Of a stretch of DNA of 64,000 nt, positions 15,351-26,800 are shown one piece after another. Source of the DNA: Nostoc sp. UHCC 0926 (GTDB taxonomy: Bacteria; Cyanobacteriota; Cyanobacteriia; Cyanobacteriales; Nostocaceae). The notes beneath the pieces were generated by a model. It had not been told where the DNA came from, ran no database searches, and saw only the letters and a program-made list of their open reading frames with translations. The stretch covers positions 6,554,686 through 6,618,685 of the forward strand of contig NZ_CP117768.1 of the NCBI RefSeq assembly GCF_028623165.1. The letters are read 5' to 3'. Each line of letters begins with the position of its first letter. Position 1 is the stretch's first letter. A program made the position numbers and the translations under genes.

Positions 15351-18272
15351 ATGGGGCAGCCGCAAAAACCTATAGCCGCCGAACAGCAGATCCTCTCCTT
15401 GGGACGCGTCCTCCAGAGCCTTAGGGAAGAAGAAAATGTTGACGTTCTGATTGAAACTACTATTTCTTATCTTAAGGAACAGTTTGACTACAGACTGATT
15501 TGGATTGCTCTTTACGATCGCCTGAATCACATTTTATTCGGAAAAGGGGGCATCACACCTGATCGTGACACGAGCTTTTTACGACAAAGAGTTGTTCTCA
15601 GTCCTGGGGATTTATTAGAGCAAGTGGTGATTGAACAGCATCCCTTGGGCATAGCCGATTTGCAAACTGAAATCCGCGCCGCAGATTGGCGAAAAATTGC
15701 AGAAAAATTCCACATCCAGGGAACGATTATTTTACCTATTCGCCATAAAGACCGCTGCTTGGGTTTGCTGTTACTGGGTTCAGAACGCTGGGGCTACCTA
15801 CTCACAGGGGAAGCAAAAGCACGTTTGATGATGGTTTTAGGTGAATTGGGGGCAGTGCTTTATCAAAATGAGATTGATTTGCAGCACAAGCAAACCAAGA
15901 GAACCGACGAGCCATTATTAGAATTGCTAGAAAATTTACGCACCCTGACTAACCTTAATCAAAAACTTGAGGCAGCGGTGCAAGCAACTCATAAATTTGT
16001 CTCCCCCAATCGGACAAATGTTTACTGGTTTGAGCGAGAAGGGCGCTACTTTTGGTGTCGGATGAGCAATCAGTTGGTCAAAATTGATCGCAATTCCAGC
16101 AATCAGCAAGCAGCAGGAATTACTGTACAGGAGTTGAGCGACTTTTATTATGCTTTGGCTGTTAACCAAATTGTCTCGATTGGTGATGCCCGTAGTTCCT
16201 TGAAAAGCCATTTTACGGCAAAATTGCTGCAACGCTTGAAGGTGCGATCGCTCTTGGCAGCTCCGATAATTTGGCAAAAGAACTTGCTCGGTTTTCTGGC
16301 GGTGGAAAGCAATGAACCTCGAATCTGGACCGAGCCAGACAAAAATTTCGTCCAAGGTGTTGCTGGTTTAATCTCCCTGGTTGCACCCGCTGAAAGCATG
16401 GAAAGCACCGTTAAACAGATTCAAGAGGATGCTCAACTGACTAGCCAAGTTGCCCAAGGTATTTATAGTCAACATGACCTTCAGGAAACCTTACACAGTT
16501 GTGCTAAGAGAGTTTTAGCTCGATTAGCAGCCACCCGCTTTTTATTGTTGCAGTATGACCCTGAGCAGAATAATTATCAATTTATTTACCAAAGTCAGCC
16601 CTATAATCGCCGACCATTGACATTTACGCTTCATCCTCTCAAAGAATTAGATGGGCAGCTTTTGCAACGTTCAACTCAAGCGGTGGAAATTGAGAACTTA
16701 GATGAAGATTTACGCTTTTTTAACTGGCGTCCCTTTTTATTAGAAAATGGTGTGCGATCGCTACTTGTTTCTAAATGCACTCACGAGCATATACCAGCAG
16801 CCCTTTTGGTCATTACTCACGAAACCCATCGTTCTTGGACAACTCTGGAAAAGGAATTACTGTGGGCCGTCAGTCAACAGATTGGTGTCATTCTTCGTCA
16901 GTGGCAATTACACAACCGCACCACCCAGCAGCAAAAAACTTCCCAGGCATTTGAGCAATGCCTACACATCCTGACACAATCCCAGAACAGCAAAATCGAG
17001 GTGAAAAAAAAGCATTTAGAACGGACAGCACTCGAACAAATAGCATCAATTTTGGGCTGTCCCCTAGCGGTACTGCTATCCTGGTCGCCTGGTGAAAGTT
17101 GGGCAAAAATTATCCCTGGAGTGATTGACAATAGTAAATTTGGGATTTTTTCTGATGCATCTATTCCTATCCAGGCTGAAGCCTTAATTCAGTGGGCCCT
17201 TGCTACGGAGAGTTACTTGATTTTGAAGGTAGATGATTTACCCCCAGAAACTCGAAAATGGTTGAATGCTCCAGACAAAGGTCAAATTTTGGTGATGGCA
17301 TTACGTACCAATGCTGATTATGAAACCACAGGTGTAGTCTTGTTGGCAGACTATCAAGAATGTCGCTGGTCAGAACAAAATCTCAGTGCGACAGTAACTC
17401 TGATTTCTCAATTAGCCTGGTGGCGTCGTGAAAAGCAAATTACCCAACTTCTAGAATCCACAACAGAGGAATTACGACAACTCAACTGGTACAAACATCG
17501 TCGCTTAGAGGAAATCCAAAGAATAACAGCACACTCCCTTAGACAAATACATGATTTGGGCATTCCTGCTAATGAACTTACTGAGATGCGCTACCAGCTA
17601 TTGCTGCGGCAGTTAGACCACACAGCCACCTCTATGAGTGGAATGCTAAAACTTGAGCATTGGCAACTAAACATAAGTTGGGAAACTATACCCATAGCCA
17701 GTTTAATGAAGCGATCGCTCGAACGCATCGAAAGTTTAGTCAAACAACAAAAGCTGTGGATTGGTGTACATGGTTTGGGACAACCGATTGAGGAGCAATC
17801 GCCAAAGAACTCTTCATTAACTAAAGGCGTTCCTACCTCAAACACTCAATCTTCAATGGCGATCGCTGGTGATATTGTCAAAATTGAGTTAGTTATCCAT
17901 GAATTATTGGTTACTGCCTGTAACCGTTCTCAAATCGGCGGCAGAATTGACATTTGGTGTCGCCGTTTAGATGCATCTAAAACCGTAGATCCAAATTATT
18001 CTTCTGCAAGTACAGGGTCTGAACATCAGACATCTCTAGAACTGTCGATTACATATAACGGTGCGATCGAACCAGAGCTACTAACAGAGCTACATAATAA
18101 TACACCCAAAGATGTGCTTGCTGCCTCTAACCTTGACCAACCACCAGGTTTACATCTGCTAATCTGCCAAAACCTCATGCAGAAGTTGCGAGGACAGTTG
18201 AATTTCTATCAATTACCAGATAATCGAGTAGTTAGCCGCTTGCTGTTGCCGTTAGTTGGTCATGATTCTTAG
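15351..18272 (+). CDS. Multi-GAF sensor protein, histidine-kinase-like
   Basis: A 973-residue soluble signalling protein. The first GAF domain is about residues 20-170 (VDVLIETTISYLKEQFDYRLIWIALYD, HIQGTIILPIRHKDRCLGLLLL). Further GAF or GAF-like blocks follow near 205-345 (KVRSLLAAPIIWQKNLLGFLAVES), 370-515 and 545-690. A helical segment (RRLEEIQRITAHSLRQIHDL, near 715) and a degenerate C-terminal ATPase-like region (IVKIELVIHELLVTACNRS, LHLLICQNLMQKLRGQLNF) resemble a histidine kinase transmitter, but classical N, G1 and G2 boxes are not clear. It could be a pseudokinase sensor. No partner regulator is adjacent. Confidence 0.75.
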   Translation: MGQPQKPIAAEQQILSLGRVLQSLREEENVDVLIETTISYLKEQFDYRLIWIALYDRLNHILFGKGGITPDRDTSFLRQRVVLSPGDLLEQVVIEQHPLGIADLQTEIRAADWRKIAEKFHIQGTIILPIRHKDRCLGLLLLGSERWGYLLTGEAKARLMMVLGELGAVLYQNEIDLQHKQTKRTDEPLLELLENLRTLTNLNQKLEAAVQATHKFVSPNRTNVYWFEREGRYFWCRMSNQLVKIDRNSSNQQAAGITVQELSDFYYALAVNQIVSIGDARSSLKSHFTAKLLQRLKVRSLLAAPIIWQKNLLGFLAVESNEPRIWTEPDKNFVQGVAGLISLVAPAESMESTVKQIQEDAQLTSQVAQGIYSQHDLQETLHSCAKRVLARLAATRFLLLQYDPEQNNYQFIYQSQPYNRRPLTFTLHPLKELDGQLLQRSTQAVEIENLDEDLRFFNWRPFLLENGVRSLLVSKCTHEHIPAALLVITHETHRSWTTLEKELLWAVSQQIGVILRQWQLHNRTTQQQKTSQAFEQCLHILTQSQNSKIEVKKKHLERTALEQIASILGCPLAVLLSWSPGESWAKIIPGVIDNSKFGIFSDASIPIQAEALIQWALATESYLILKVDDLPPETRKWLNAPDKGQILVMALRTNADYETTGVVLLADYQECRWSEQNLSATVTLISQLAWWRREKQITQLLESTTEELRQLNWYKHRRLEEIQRITAHSLRQIHDLGIPANELTEMRYQLLLRQLDHTATSMSGMLKLEHWQLNISWETIPIASLMKRSLERIESLVKQQKLWIGVHGLGQPIEEQSPKNSSLTKGVPTSNTQSSMAIAGDIVKIELVIHELLVTACNRSQIGGRIDIWCRRLDASKTVDPNYSSASTGSEHQTSLELSITYNGAIEPELLTELHNNTPKDVLAASNLDQPPGLHLLICQNLMQKLRGQLNFYQLPDNRVVSRLLLPLVGHDS

Positions 18273-19051
18273 TAGCATTTTTCCTTCTCTTCCTTTGCGC
18301 TCTTTGCAGTAGCCTACGGCAAGCCTTACGGGTGACGCTCATACCGACGCTCGATTACTCGCTAACGCCAGTTCCTTTATGCCGGGGAACCTTTCCACCA
18401 GACTGGCTTACCGCTTTGCGTCTACGTTAAAAAAATTGACTTTGACAAAGAGTTAAGCCTTAATTGAACCCTATTAACTTATTGACTACAAGCATTAACA
18501 ATTTATCTTTGTCACTGTCAAGGCTAATTAAACGGAAATATCAAATCATCTTGGCAATTATCTCAAATAATTTGTATATATTTACTGACTTCATCAAGTG
18601 GCTAGTTGTGAGTTTTTAATGGCTCAAATATCTCCAAAAAACGTGACATTCTTTTTCAGAATAGTTAGTATATAACTTGATAAAACACTGCTCAGTATTA
18701 TTCCTTTTGGATGTAATATAAATTCACGTTTTCAATCCAAAAAAAACAATTAACTAACCAAAAACAGGGCTATTAATAGGATTTATATAATAAAAATTAG
18801 TAATTTCTCCCTTAACCTTGCTTTACCAACAGTGAACAATCGGGAAAAGAAAGACAGTAATTTTTTAAAGCTTGTTATGTAGCAGATTGAAGTTTTAGTA
18901 GAAAAACTTGGTAAAAAAGATCAAAACATATGGGCTAAAGCTCACCAAACAAATTTTTACTTGTATATGATATTTATAGATTTACATAGTTAATTAAAGT
19001 CTTATATCGGTTTTAGTATAGCAGCTTAGACCTTCATTTTTAGGTAATGAG
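18273..19051. other. AT-rich intergenic region
   Basis: The first about 150 bases carry a dispersed repeat mixture (CTACGGCAAGCC, ACGCTCATACCGACG, CGCTAACGCC), typical of Nostoc intergenic repeats. The remainder is AT-rich with no coding pattern and probably contains the promoter of the vWA/tubulin-like operon. Confidence 0.5.
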
Positions 19052-19234
19052 ATGAAATCAGTACATCAAATCAGAACTCTCGGATTGTCGATTTTAAATT
19101 TACTGCAAATAAAAAGATATGGATGGTATCAAAATATATGCACATATATTAAGCGGATTAAATTTAAACTCTTAAACTACTACTTGGAGGAAGACCAATA
19201 TAAAATTTATCTGCTTGGAGAAATCTATCAATGA
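19052..19234 (+). CDS. Possible 60-aa leader ORF coupled to vWA gene
   Basis: A small basic frame (MKSVHQIRTLGLSILNLLQI...) whose TGA stop overlaps the ATG of the vWA gene (ATGA at 19231-19234). This overlap allows translational coupling, but there is no recognisable domain and the upstream ribosome site is weak. It may be a chance frame. Confidence 0.25.
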   Translation: MKSVHQIRTLGLSILNLLQIKRYGWYQNICTYIKRIKFKLLNYYLEEDQYKIYLLGEIYQ

Positions 19235-21063
19235 GTTTTATATACTTCAAGCCTTGGTTGAGATTTAGTTCAGTCCAAAGCATTATTATTTTGGCTCTAA
19301 TATCAATTTATAACTTGTGTGGTGCATCTGCTCAGACTACTCCTAAAGGTGGAATTGACTGGATTTTAGTAGTAGATACTTCTGCTTCCATGCGTGGTGT
19401 CGGTGGAACAAAAAATATTTTTGAACCAGTAAAAAATTCTATTACGGAATTTGTTAATACTGCCAGATTAGGCGATACCGTTACTATCTATACTTTTGAC
19501 AAAGATGTAACTTTAAATGCAGATGATATCAAGATTACCAGTAATCCAGACAGAGGTAAACTCAAGCAAATAATTAGCTCACTTCAGGCTGAGGGTGTGC
19601 GGACTCATACAGGTAAGGCTGTGCAAAAGGCGCTGCAACATTCCGCCCTGTTAAACAAACGTGCTGATGCTCTTGGTCGGACTGTCAGCATAGTATTTCT
19701 GACAGATGGATTAGAAGATGTGCGTGGTATTCCTAATCCTGTTCTCATTCCTAGTAATACCCAATTTTTACGAGAGCAACAATGCAAGCCCTATATATTT
19801 TTTGTGTCTTTAGGATTAAAAGAACACGAAAAGCAACTGAATGACTTCGCTAGCAATCCAGCGCTTTGTGGGAAGGGGCAGGTATTGCGAGATCCGGGAG
19901 GAGTTCAACTCAACAAGCTGGCTCAAAATATCCGACCAGTGCTGATTACACCTAAGCTTGATGTCAATTTACCCACACCCAATTTGCAGCCAGTATTACC
20001 TGGAACAACTACTGAACCGCTCAATATTAATAGCATCAGTAATGTCAATGCTAAGATAAGTTTGCAACTGGAAGACCCTAAGCAAAGTGGTATTCGCTTA
20101 ATTCCACCCGATCGCACCATCAACTTAGTTGCGAATCAAGCAACAGTAATCCCTGTACGTTTCCAGATACCAGCAGAGGTAAAGGGGGGCGCTAGTAACT
20201 TGCGCTTGGTGTTGACGATCGCAGACCAAACGATCGCACCAATTACAATTGACCTACCTTTAACCATTCAGTCGAAACTACAAATACAACCTACACGGAT
20301 AGATTTTGGCTCACTAGAAGTAGGCAAAAGCACTGAAACTCAAACTTTGGTAGTTCGCACCAATATATCTGGAATAGCCAGCTTACAGCTACAAGGCAAT
20401 TCCAAAGAGATTTCTGTGGCAGAACCTTCAGCAGCTATATCCTTACAACCAGGAGAAACTAAAATTCCTGTGCAGTTGCAGGTTGCTGATAGCAATTTTG
20501 AAAGCGATCGCACCTTCACCTTAGTCCTGACTCCAGATAACTCAATTGCTAGTCCTGTCAGTGCGGAAGCTCATCTGCATATTTTGATGCCATTGGGACG
20601 AAAAATAGTCATTTGGTTGCTCTTAGGGCTACTGGTGTTGTTAATTACCCTGATAGTAGTTTGTTTGATTCAACGCAAAACCCCCTTGGAATTAGTCGAA
20701 GATTTTCGCACCCGCAACCGCTTAGAAGGAGCATTGGTAGTGCTAGAACCACTGCCACAATCATCCCAAGACGAAGAGATTAGTCTCACTCACCTACACA
20801 AGGGGAGAGTATGCCTGAGTGATTTGATACCAGCCATTGCCGCGACAGATTCGGATGCTGAGTTAATCACAGTTTGGCGGGCAGGCAAAAAAAATATAGA
20901 TTTGCGGTGTTTGAAAGGTGTAATTTTTGTCAATACTAAAAAGATAAATACAGATGAACTCTTTGACGAGGACATCATCCAGATTGGCAACGTTAAGCTG
21001 CAATTTAACTGGATTGAACACCAAAGACCCTCTGAGTCAGGCAGTGGGCAAACAAACTTTTGA
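19231..21063 (+). CDS. Secreted/membrane vWA-domain protein with cytoplasmic FHA-like tail
   Basis: A 610-residue protein. The N-terminal hydrophobic signal (IIILALISIYNLCGASAQ) is followed by a vWA domain (about 40-230) with an intact MIDAS (DTSASMRG near 50, HTGKAV Thr, LTDGLED). Then come two Ig-like or beta-rich domains (about 250-455). A membrane helix (about 460-483, IVIWLLLGLLVLLITLIVVC) leads to a cytoplasmic tail whose end (LFDEDIIQIGNVKLQFNW) resembles the last strands of an FHA domain. The ribosome site TTGGAGAA lies 5' of the ATG. It is the first of three tightly spaced genes (20 and 30 bases), so it probably forms a complex with the tubulin-like and coiled-coil proteins. Confidence 0.8.
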   Translation: MSFIYFKPWLRFSSVQSIIILALISIYNLCGASAQTTPKGGIDWILVVDTSASMRGVGGTKNIFEPVKNSITEFVNTARLGDTVTIYTFDKDVTLNADDIKITSNPDRGKLKQIISSLQAEGVRTHTGKAVQKALQHSALLNKRADALGRTVSIVFLTDGLEDVRGIPNPVLIPSNTQFLREQQCKPYIFFVSLGLKEHEKQLNDFASNPALCGKGQVLRDPGGVQLNKLAQNIRPVLITPKLDVNLPTPNLQPVLPGTTTEPLNINSISNVNAKISLQLEDPKQSGIRLIPPDRTINLVANQATVIPVRFQIPAEVKGGASNLRLVLTIADQTIAPITIDLPLTIQSKLQIQPTRIDFGSLEVGKSTETQTLVVRTNISGIASLQLQGNSKEISVAEPSAAISLQPGETKIPVQLQVADSNFESDRTFTLVLTPDNSIASPVSAEAHLHILMPLGRKIVIWLLLGLLVLLITLIVVCLIQRKTPLELVEDFRTRNRLEGALVVLEPLPQSSQDEEISLTHLHKGRVCLSDLIPAIAATDSDAELITVWRAGKKNIDLRCLKGVIFVNTKKINTDELFDEDIIQIGNVKLQFNWIEHQRPSESGSGQTNF

Positions 21064-21083
21064 ATAATATCACAGGAAAGTGA

Positions 21084-23831
21084 ATGTTAAGTCCCACGGT
21101 TGTGCGTCCCACGGTTGTTTTTCGTCCTACTGTTGTTATCGGGCTAGGAGGAACGGGTTATGAAGTCGTACTTAAACTTAAAAAGCGATTTATAGATGTT
21201 TACGGCTCAGTTCCAGAAGTTATTCGTTTTATTTCTATTGATACTACTGAAAATATCCAAGAACGAGAAAAATCACCCGATGGAACTAAGGTTTTCTTAG
21301 AACCTAATGAACTTTATGCAATTTCTGTTGCAAATCCCCTACCGCTAACACGTAACGACCACATCGCGGAATGGTGGCCTAAGGACATTTCAGCAGCCAG
21401 CCTGATCAGTGGTGCCGGACAGATTCGGGCCCGGGGACGCCTCGCCTTATTTGCTAGAGTCGGGGATATTAAAGGTTTAATTGCTCAAGCAATCAATGCT
21501 GTCCGCGAAATTCGCACCAGTAAACAAGCATTTTCAGATAATTTTCAAGTTTCCAGTCGGGATGGTGTCGAAGTTTTTATTGTTGGCAGTTTGGCTGGTG
21601 GGACGGGCAGTGGCACATTCTTAGATGTGGCATTTTTAACACGAGAACATCTGAATAATTTTTCTAATATTACGGGGGTATTTGTTTTACCCAGAGTGTT
21701 TGCCAATATTCCCCAAACTCATTTGGTGAAGTCTAATGCCTATGGCGCTCTTAAGGAAATCGAACACTTTTGGGGATTGTCACCGTCTAATAGCATTGAG
21801 ATTGATTATGGAATCGCAAAAGTCAAAGCCGATCGCCCTCCCTTTGATGCTGTATTTTTAATTGACGGAGTTAACAAAAATGGAACTGTAGTGGGTCGTC
21901 CAGACGATTTACAAAATTTAGTTGCAGATGGCTTGTACATCCAGATTGGTTCTCAAATCGGTCTAGACGCTGCTAACGTTGCTGATAACATTCGCGCTTA
22001 TCTGGCAACTGGTGAAAAGGTTCGAGGACGTAATATAAATTACTGTAGTTTTGGCTTTGCTACTCTGACTCTACCAGTACAGCAATACGAGCGGATGAAA
22101 TTAGAGGATGCTCAAAGCTTGCTGAAAAATGAGTTGATGGCATCTACCCCAACAATCGATTTAGAAAGCGACATCGCTCGATTTTTAGAGGATTGTAAGT
22201 TAGCAGATGCTACTACTGTCCTGAATGCGTTGACTGAAAGCGATCGCGGGGGACAGATGAAACCCGAATTCCGAATTGGCGAAATCCGTCACGATCGCAC
22301 AGCTTTGGCGACGATTAAAGAACTCTACAAACGGCAATTGGATCAATTTGAACAACGGACGGCTCAAGAACTGGGATTGAGTTTTTATCGCTTAGAGCAG
22401 ACTGCAACTACTGCGATCGCAACTTTGTGGGAGCGGAGTCTCAACCGTCCCAATGGACTAGCTTATGCCTTGCAATTTTTAACCAAACTTTCCCAAAAAC
22501 TGGATGAATTACAGCAGAGTGTACAGCACAAGTCGCAAGAAGCGAAATCCAGTTTCAATACTTTGAAATTAGAACCACAAGAAGAAAAGATTAAAGAAGC
22601 CGCAGAAACTTGGTTCCCAAATAAAAATACTATTCAAGCAACTTGCCAAAGATACAAAGAACGGGCTGACCAAAAGTGGAAGACTTATTTACATTGGAAG
22701 CGGTGTGATAAAGCGGCTGAACTCTATGGTGTGCTGCGGGCTAGGCTGGAAGAAATTCAGGAAAAGTGCCAACGTCTACACAACAACTTAGATAAAGTTT
22801 ATCGAGATTTTGAACAGAGTTATCACGAGGTCAGCCGTCAAGGCACTAATGATAATCCTTTTATTCACACCATTCAGCGCATCAATCTGCAATCGAAACG
22901 CCCCAAAATTAATGGTGAAGATTTTATTCGTTGGTATCGAGAACAGTCTAAAACTTTAACGAATTGGTCTGATAAAAAAGCTGAAGATGTCAAAAACGAA
23001 ATTCTGAAATTTATAGATGAAACTTACTATCCCCTCACCAGTATGACTGTTGAGCAGGTTTTGGCAGATAGCAATCCAGAAGATGCAGGACAAGATTTGC
23101 AACAACTTGGCAAACTCGCAGTTCCGCTCTGGCAGTATGAACTATCGGAAATTCCCATCCAACAGCAGCACTTAATCACAGAATTTTATTACTACGGAGT
23201 AGAAAGTAACAACACAGTTTTTAGCAATCCGCCTCTTTCTAGTCGCTTGCCTAAAGGAAATAATAATCCTTCTTTCGTACCGACAGGCGAACCCCATAAG
23301 GTCATGCTGTTTCGAGTGGAAGTCGGTGTCCCCTTATTTGCCTTCAACGGAATGAGGGATATGGAGCTAGCTTACCTAGATCCGAATAAAGTCTTCAAGC
23401 ACCTGCATCGTAATTGGACAAACTTAGCCAATTTAATTCCTCCAGAAGACGACGGTGGGGCGTTGCGTTGGTTTGCTTTAGCGCTGGCACCCGAACGATA
23501 TAAATTGATTGTCAATCACAGTAAGAAATATTTTGTTTCTACAGAACAAGCGAAAAGATTAGAGGGCGGAGTTTTGCCTTTGGGAAGCGATCGCAAGTCA
23601 GCATTTAAAGCTTTTAAAAGTAACTTGCCTTTAGTCAAGGAAATTGCTAATAAAGTTGAGCTTATTACCCACGAAGACCAAGACAAAGCGAAATTTACTT
23701 TACAAAACTATATCAATCACCTCAATCAGATTTTAAAGGGAGGCAAGGTTGATTCCCAGATTCAAGAACAGGTGGAAATGGAAATCCAGGAAATTGAAGC
23801 TTACCTGGAAGATTTAGATGTGATTATTTAG
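21084..23831 (+). CDS. Tubulin-like (Tubulin_2 family) protein
   Basis: A 915-residue protein with an N-terminal tubulin/FtsZ-like GTPase domain. GLGGTGYEVVLKLKKRF near residue 19 is the first nucleotide loop, and SLAGGTGSGTFLDVAFLTREH near 170 carries the tubulin signature GGTGSG. The remainder is a long, helical, family-specific region (about 400-640 with coiled-coil character, EEKIKEAAETWFPN), ending in a poorly conserved C-terminus. This Tubulin_2 family is known only from bacterial genomic context; filament formation is an inference. It lies between a vWA membrane protein and a coiled-coil membrane protein. Confidence 0.85.
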   Translation: MLSPTVVRPTVVFRPTVVIGLGGTGYEVVLKLKKRFIDVYGSVPEVIRFISIDTTENIQEREKSPDGTKVFLEPNELYAISVANPLPLTRNDHIAEWWPKDISAASLISGAGQIRARGRLALFARVGDIKGLIAQAINAVREIRTSKQAFSDNFQVSSRDGVEVFIVGSLAGGTGSGTFLDVAFLTREHLNNFSNITGVFVLPRVFANIPQTHLVKSNAYGALKEIEHFWGLSPSNSIEIDYGIAKVKADRPPFDAVFLIDGVNKNGTVVGRPDDLQNLVADGLYIQIGSQIGLDAANVADNIRAYLATGEKVRGRNINYCSFGFATLTLPVQQYERMKLEDAQSLLKNELMASTPTIDLESDIARFLEDCKLADATTVLNALTESDRGGQMKPEFRIGEIRHDRTALATIKELYKRQLDQFEQRTAQELGLSFYRLEQTATTAIATLWERSLNRPNGLAYALQFLTKLSQKLDELQQSVQHKSQEAKSSFNTLKLEPQEEKIKEAAETWFPNKNTIQATCQRYKERADQKWKTYLHWKRCDKAAELYGVLRARLEEIQEKCQRLHNNLDKVYRDFEQSYHEVSRQGTNDNPFIHTIQRINLQSKRPKINGEDFIRWYREQSKTLTNWSDKKAEDVKNEILKFIDETYYPLTSMTVEQVLADSNPEDAGQDLQQLGKLAVPLWQYELSEIPIQQQHLITEFYYYGVESNNTVFSNPPLSSRLPKGNNNPSFVPTGEPHKVMLFRVEVGVPLFAFNGMRDMELAYLDPNKVFKHLHRNWTNLANLIPPEDDGGALRWFALALAPERYKLIVNHSKKYFVSTEQAKRLEGGVLPLGSDRKSAFKAFKSNLPLVKEIANKVELITHEDQDKAKFTLQNYINHLNQILKGGKVDSQIQEQVEMEIQEIEAYLEDLDVII

Positions 23832-23861
23832 CCCCATAGTTTGCACTCTGAGAGTGTCCCC

Positions 23862-26800
23862 ATGCCAAAACCAACTATTTTACTTGCACTCGATCCTCAC
23901 AGTGCCGCTTTTTGTGCAGCCATTAAACGGCAACTGCAAGAATTTCCAGCTGCCCAAAGCTGTTTAATTCAAACTTATACCTTAACTTGGGACGGTCAAA
24001 CTTTTAGCTTTAGTAGCGAGTTAGATCAGTTTGCTGACATGAGTTTTGATCTGGCTCAAACTCATAATAAACAAGCTTATGTCTCCAAAATCCGTACCCA
24101 GTTCACCGAAGCGACTGGCGAGATCCAAACTGCACTGATTGAATTATTGAAAACCGCTAGTCAATCAAAAGAAGCGATGTCTACGACGGGCTACGCCTAC
24201 GCTGCTAAACGCCAAGGAGTGAAAATCAGCAGCACCCATCGAATATATCTCATGCTATCAGTCAGTAATCAATTTGCTAGGGCAGTAGTTTTTGACATAG
24301 TACGCTTGATTCGTTGGCTATTTTCTAAGTACTTTACAGATATTCCTTATAGCTTAGAAGCGTTATTGCTACTGCCAGGATTATTTACCCAAGCCACAAC
24401 TGCTGATTACGGCGCTGCTTACACGCTCCTGAAAGAGTTAGATTACAAAATGACCACTGGAGTCGTGATTACAGGCGCCCAAAAAGTAGCACCTTTTGAT
24501 AACTGCTGGCTGATGGACGAGCAAATTGGGGGACTGAGGGATAATTTACCTAGCTATGCTGATGCTTTGGCAGGTTTTCTCACCGTGGAACCGGAAACTA
24601 GCGGCTTATTAATTGGCACACAAAAAGTCCGGGGGAAAATACCCGCCTATAGTGCATTTGGCTATGGAGAACTATTTTTTCCACGAGAAATAACTCTTAA
24701 CCGTTTGAGTGCTGCCTTAGCTGCCGATATTGTGATGGAGCAGTTTTTACCAAAGGCAGAATTCACTCCAGAGGCAATTCGCAAATGCCTGTTAGATGCC
24801 AAAGGATTTATCCTCAGCGAAGATTTCAGCAATGCTTTTCTCGGATTAGAACGAGACAACGGCAAACCAGTTTGGCAAGATTTTAATCCGCGCATTGAGA
24901 TGCGTGCTGGCCAGGCTCAGGAATATGGGATGGAATTGCAGCGTGCTTATCGGCAATTTGAAAATAAAGAGCTACTTTCCTATAAACGCACCCTGGAAAA
25001 TTGTTGCAAACAATTACAGGCAACACTAACCACCTTCTTAGACCGCACGATTAATCGCTATGCTGATGCTACACCTAGAGGCTTGCATGAAGCAGCTAGG
25101 CTATTAAACATATTGACCTTTTTGTATTTGGAACTGCAAACGGATGCCATTGGCGATCAATCCCAGAATCTTGTTACAGAACTGCGTGCGGCTGAAGCAT
25201 TTCTCGACTCAAGATTGCAGGTAACAATTGATAAAGAAGCCACTCAAAAGCTACTCAACCAAGTTGTGTCCTTAAAATTGCGGCAGCAACAATTACAAGA
25301 TATTTTAGCTGAAAGAAAGTCTGAAGAACAACTGCAAGAGCTACAAACAACTCAGAAACAGTTAGAAACGGCAATTGCTGAGTATCGCCAAGCGTTAAAT
25401 GCAGAAATCGATCAAGCTCGACAAATTCGTTTTATAGCGATCGCTCACGCTCGTGAACAAGCCGCAGCTGCGATCGTTTCATCTCTAAATCACCTAACTC
25501 TCACTGAAAATCAACTTGAAACAGCCACAGATCAACTAAGTGAACTGCTAGCAGAAGAAAACAAATTTCGCTCTCAGTATCTAGTCATTTATCCTATTTT
25601 TCTTGCTACTGCTTTATTAGGCTTGCTGATTCTGACGGGAATTTTCAGTCAATCAGCACTATGGCTGTTATTGCAAAATTTTTGGGCTAACTTAGTTAGT
25701 TATCTGCTTTGGACTGCGGTAACAATTTTGACTTACTTAGGTATAGTTTGGCTCAAGTACAGCACTAATATTCGCGATCGCATTCAAAAGGCTCAGAAAC
25801 AAATTAAACGACTAGAAAGCACTGTTAAAGCAACCATCGTAGAATTACGTCGCAACTATAATGAACAATTAAAATTGGAGTATGATTTATACGCCCAAAA
25901 TCTCCGCGTCGAGGCATTGAATTATCTGATTAAAATAGCTAAACAAAGGGCTGAGACTTTACGGCAAACTCTTACTGACTTGTCTGACATATACAATAAT
26001 TTGGTTGCTCAACGCGATCAAGCTACGACGAAGTTCTCGGAAATTAGACTCACAGTTCTCACCGATGCGGATATTGATGCTTATTACCAAAATTTCCTTA
26101 CCACACTAACAACTGAGACATTCACTCAGGAACAAATTAGCCGCTCTCAGTCATGGAAAATTCCTGCTGAAGCATTTAAAAACCAACTTATCCCCTTTGC
26201 TCGCCAGCAGTTCGAGCAATTGAGCAATTTGTCTATTGGGGAAGTATTAAAACAATCAGATTTAATTGCTGCAAACACTGCCAATTTGCGTTTGAATCAA
26301 CTTTATAATAACGCTAACTTGTTGCTGCGAATTCAGGATATTGATACTAACTTAAACCCAACTTCTCAACGAGAGATTACCCTTTGGGTGGGAGAAAAAG
26401 ATAAAGAACAAATGTTTGCGTTTTACAGTCGATTTAGTCGCACTTTAACCGCGTTGGTAGCTGAAGATGAGCGGCGGTTGTCTATTTTGACCCGTTCGTT
26501 GGGCTTTCCGGCTTATTTTCTCAGTCAAATTGAGTTTTATCGAGACTGCTATGAACGGACTCAGAGCGAACAAATCGAGCCAGAAGAAAACATTCCTGAT
26601 TTAATCCCAGAGGAAATTGGTTCTGGTAGGGAATTAAAACTAGCTTATCAAACCTTGCTTTTAGCGATCGCTCTTGGGCTACTATCCCAGCATTCTCAAG
26701 GTGATTATCAATTCAATGGTCGGTCACTTGGTAAAGACCGAGAACAAATTACCTTAGCTTTAGCAACTGAGTTCACCTTTCAGGAACTCTATGGAGACTT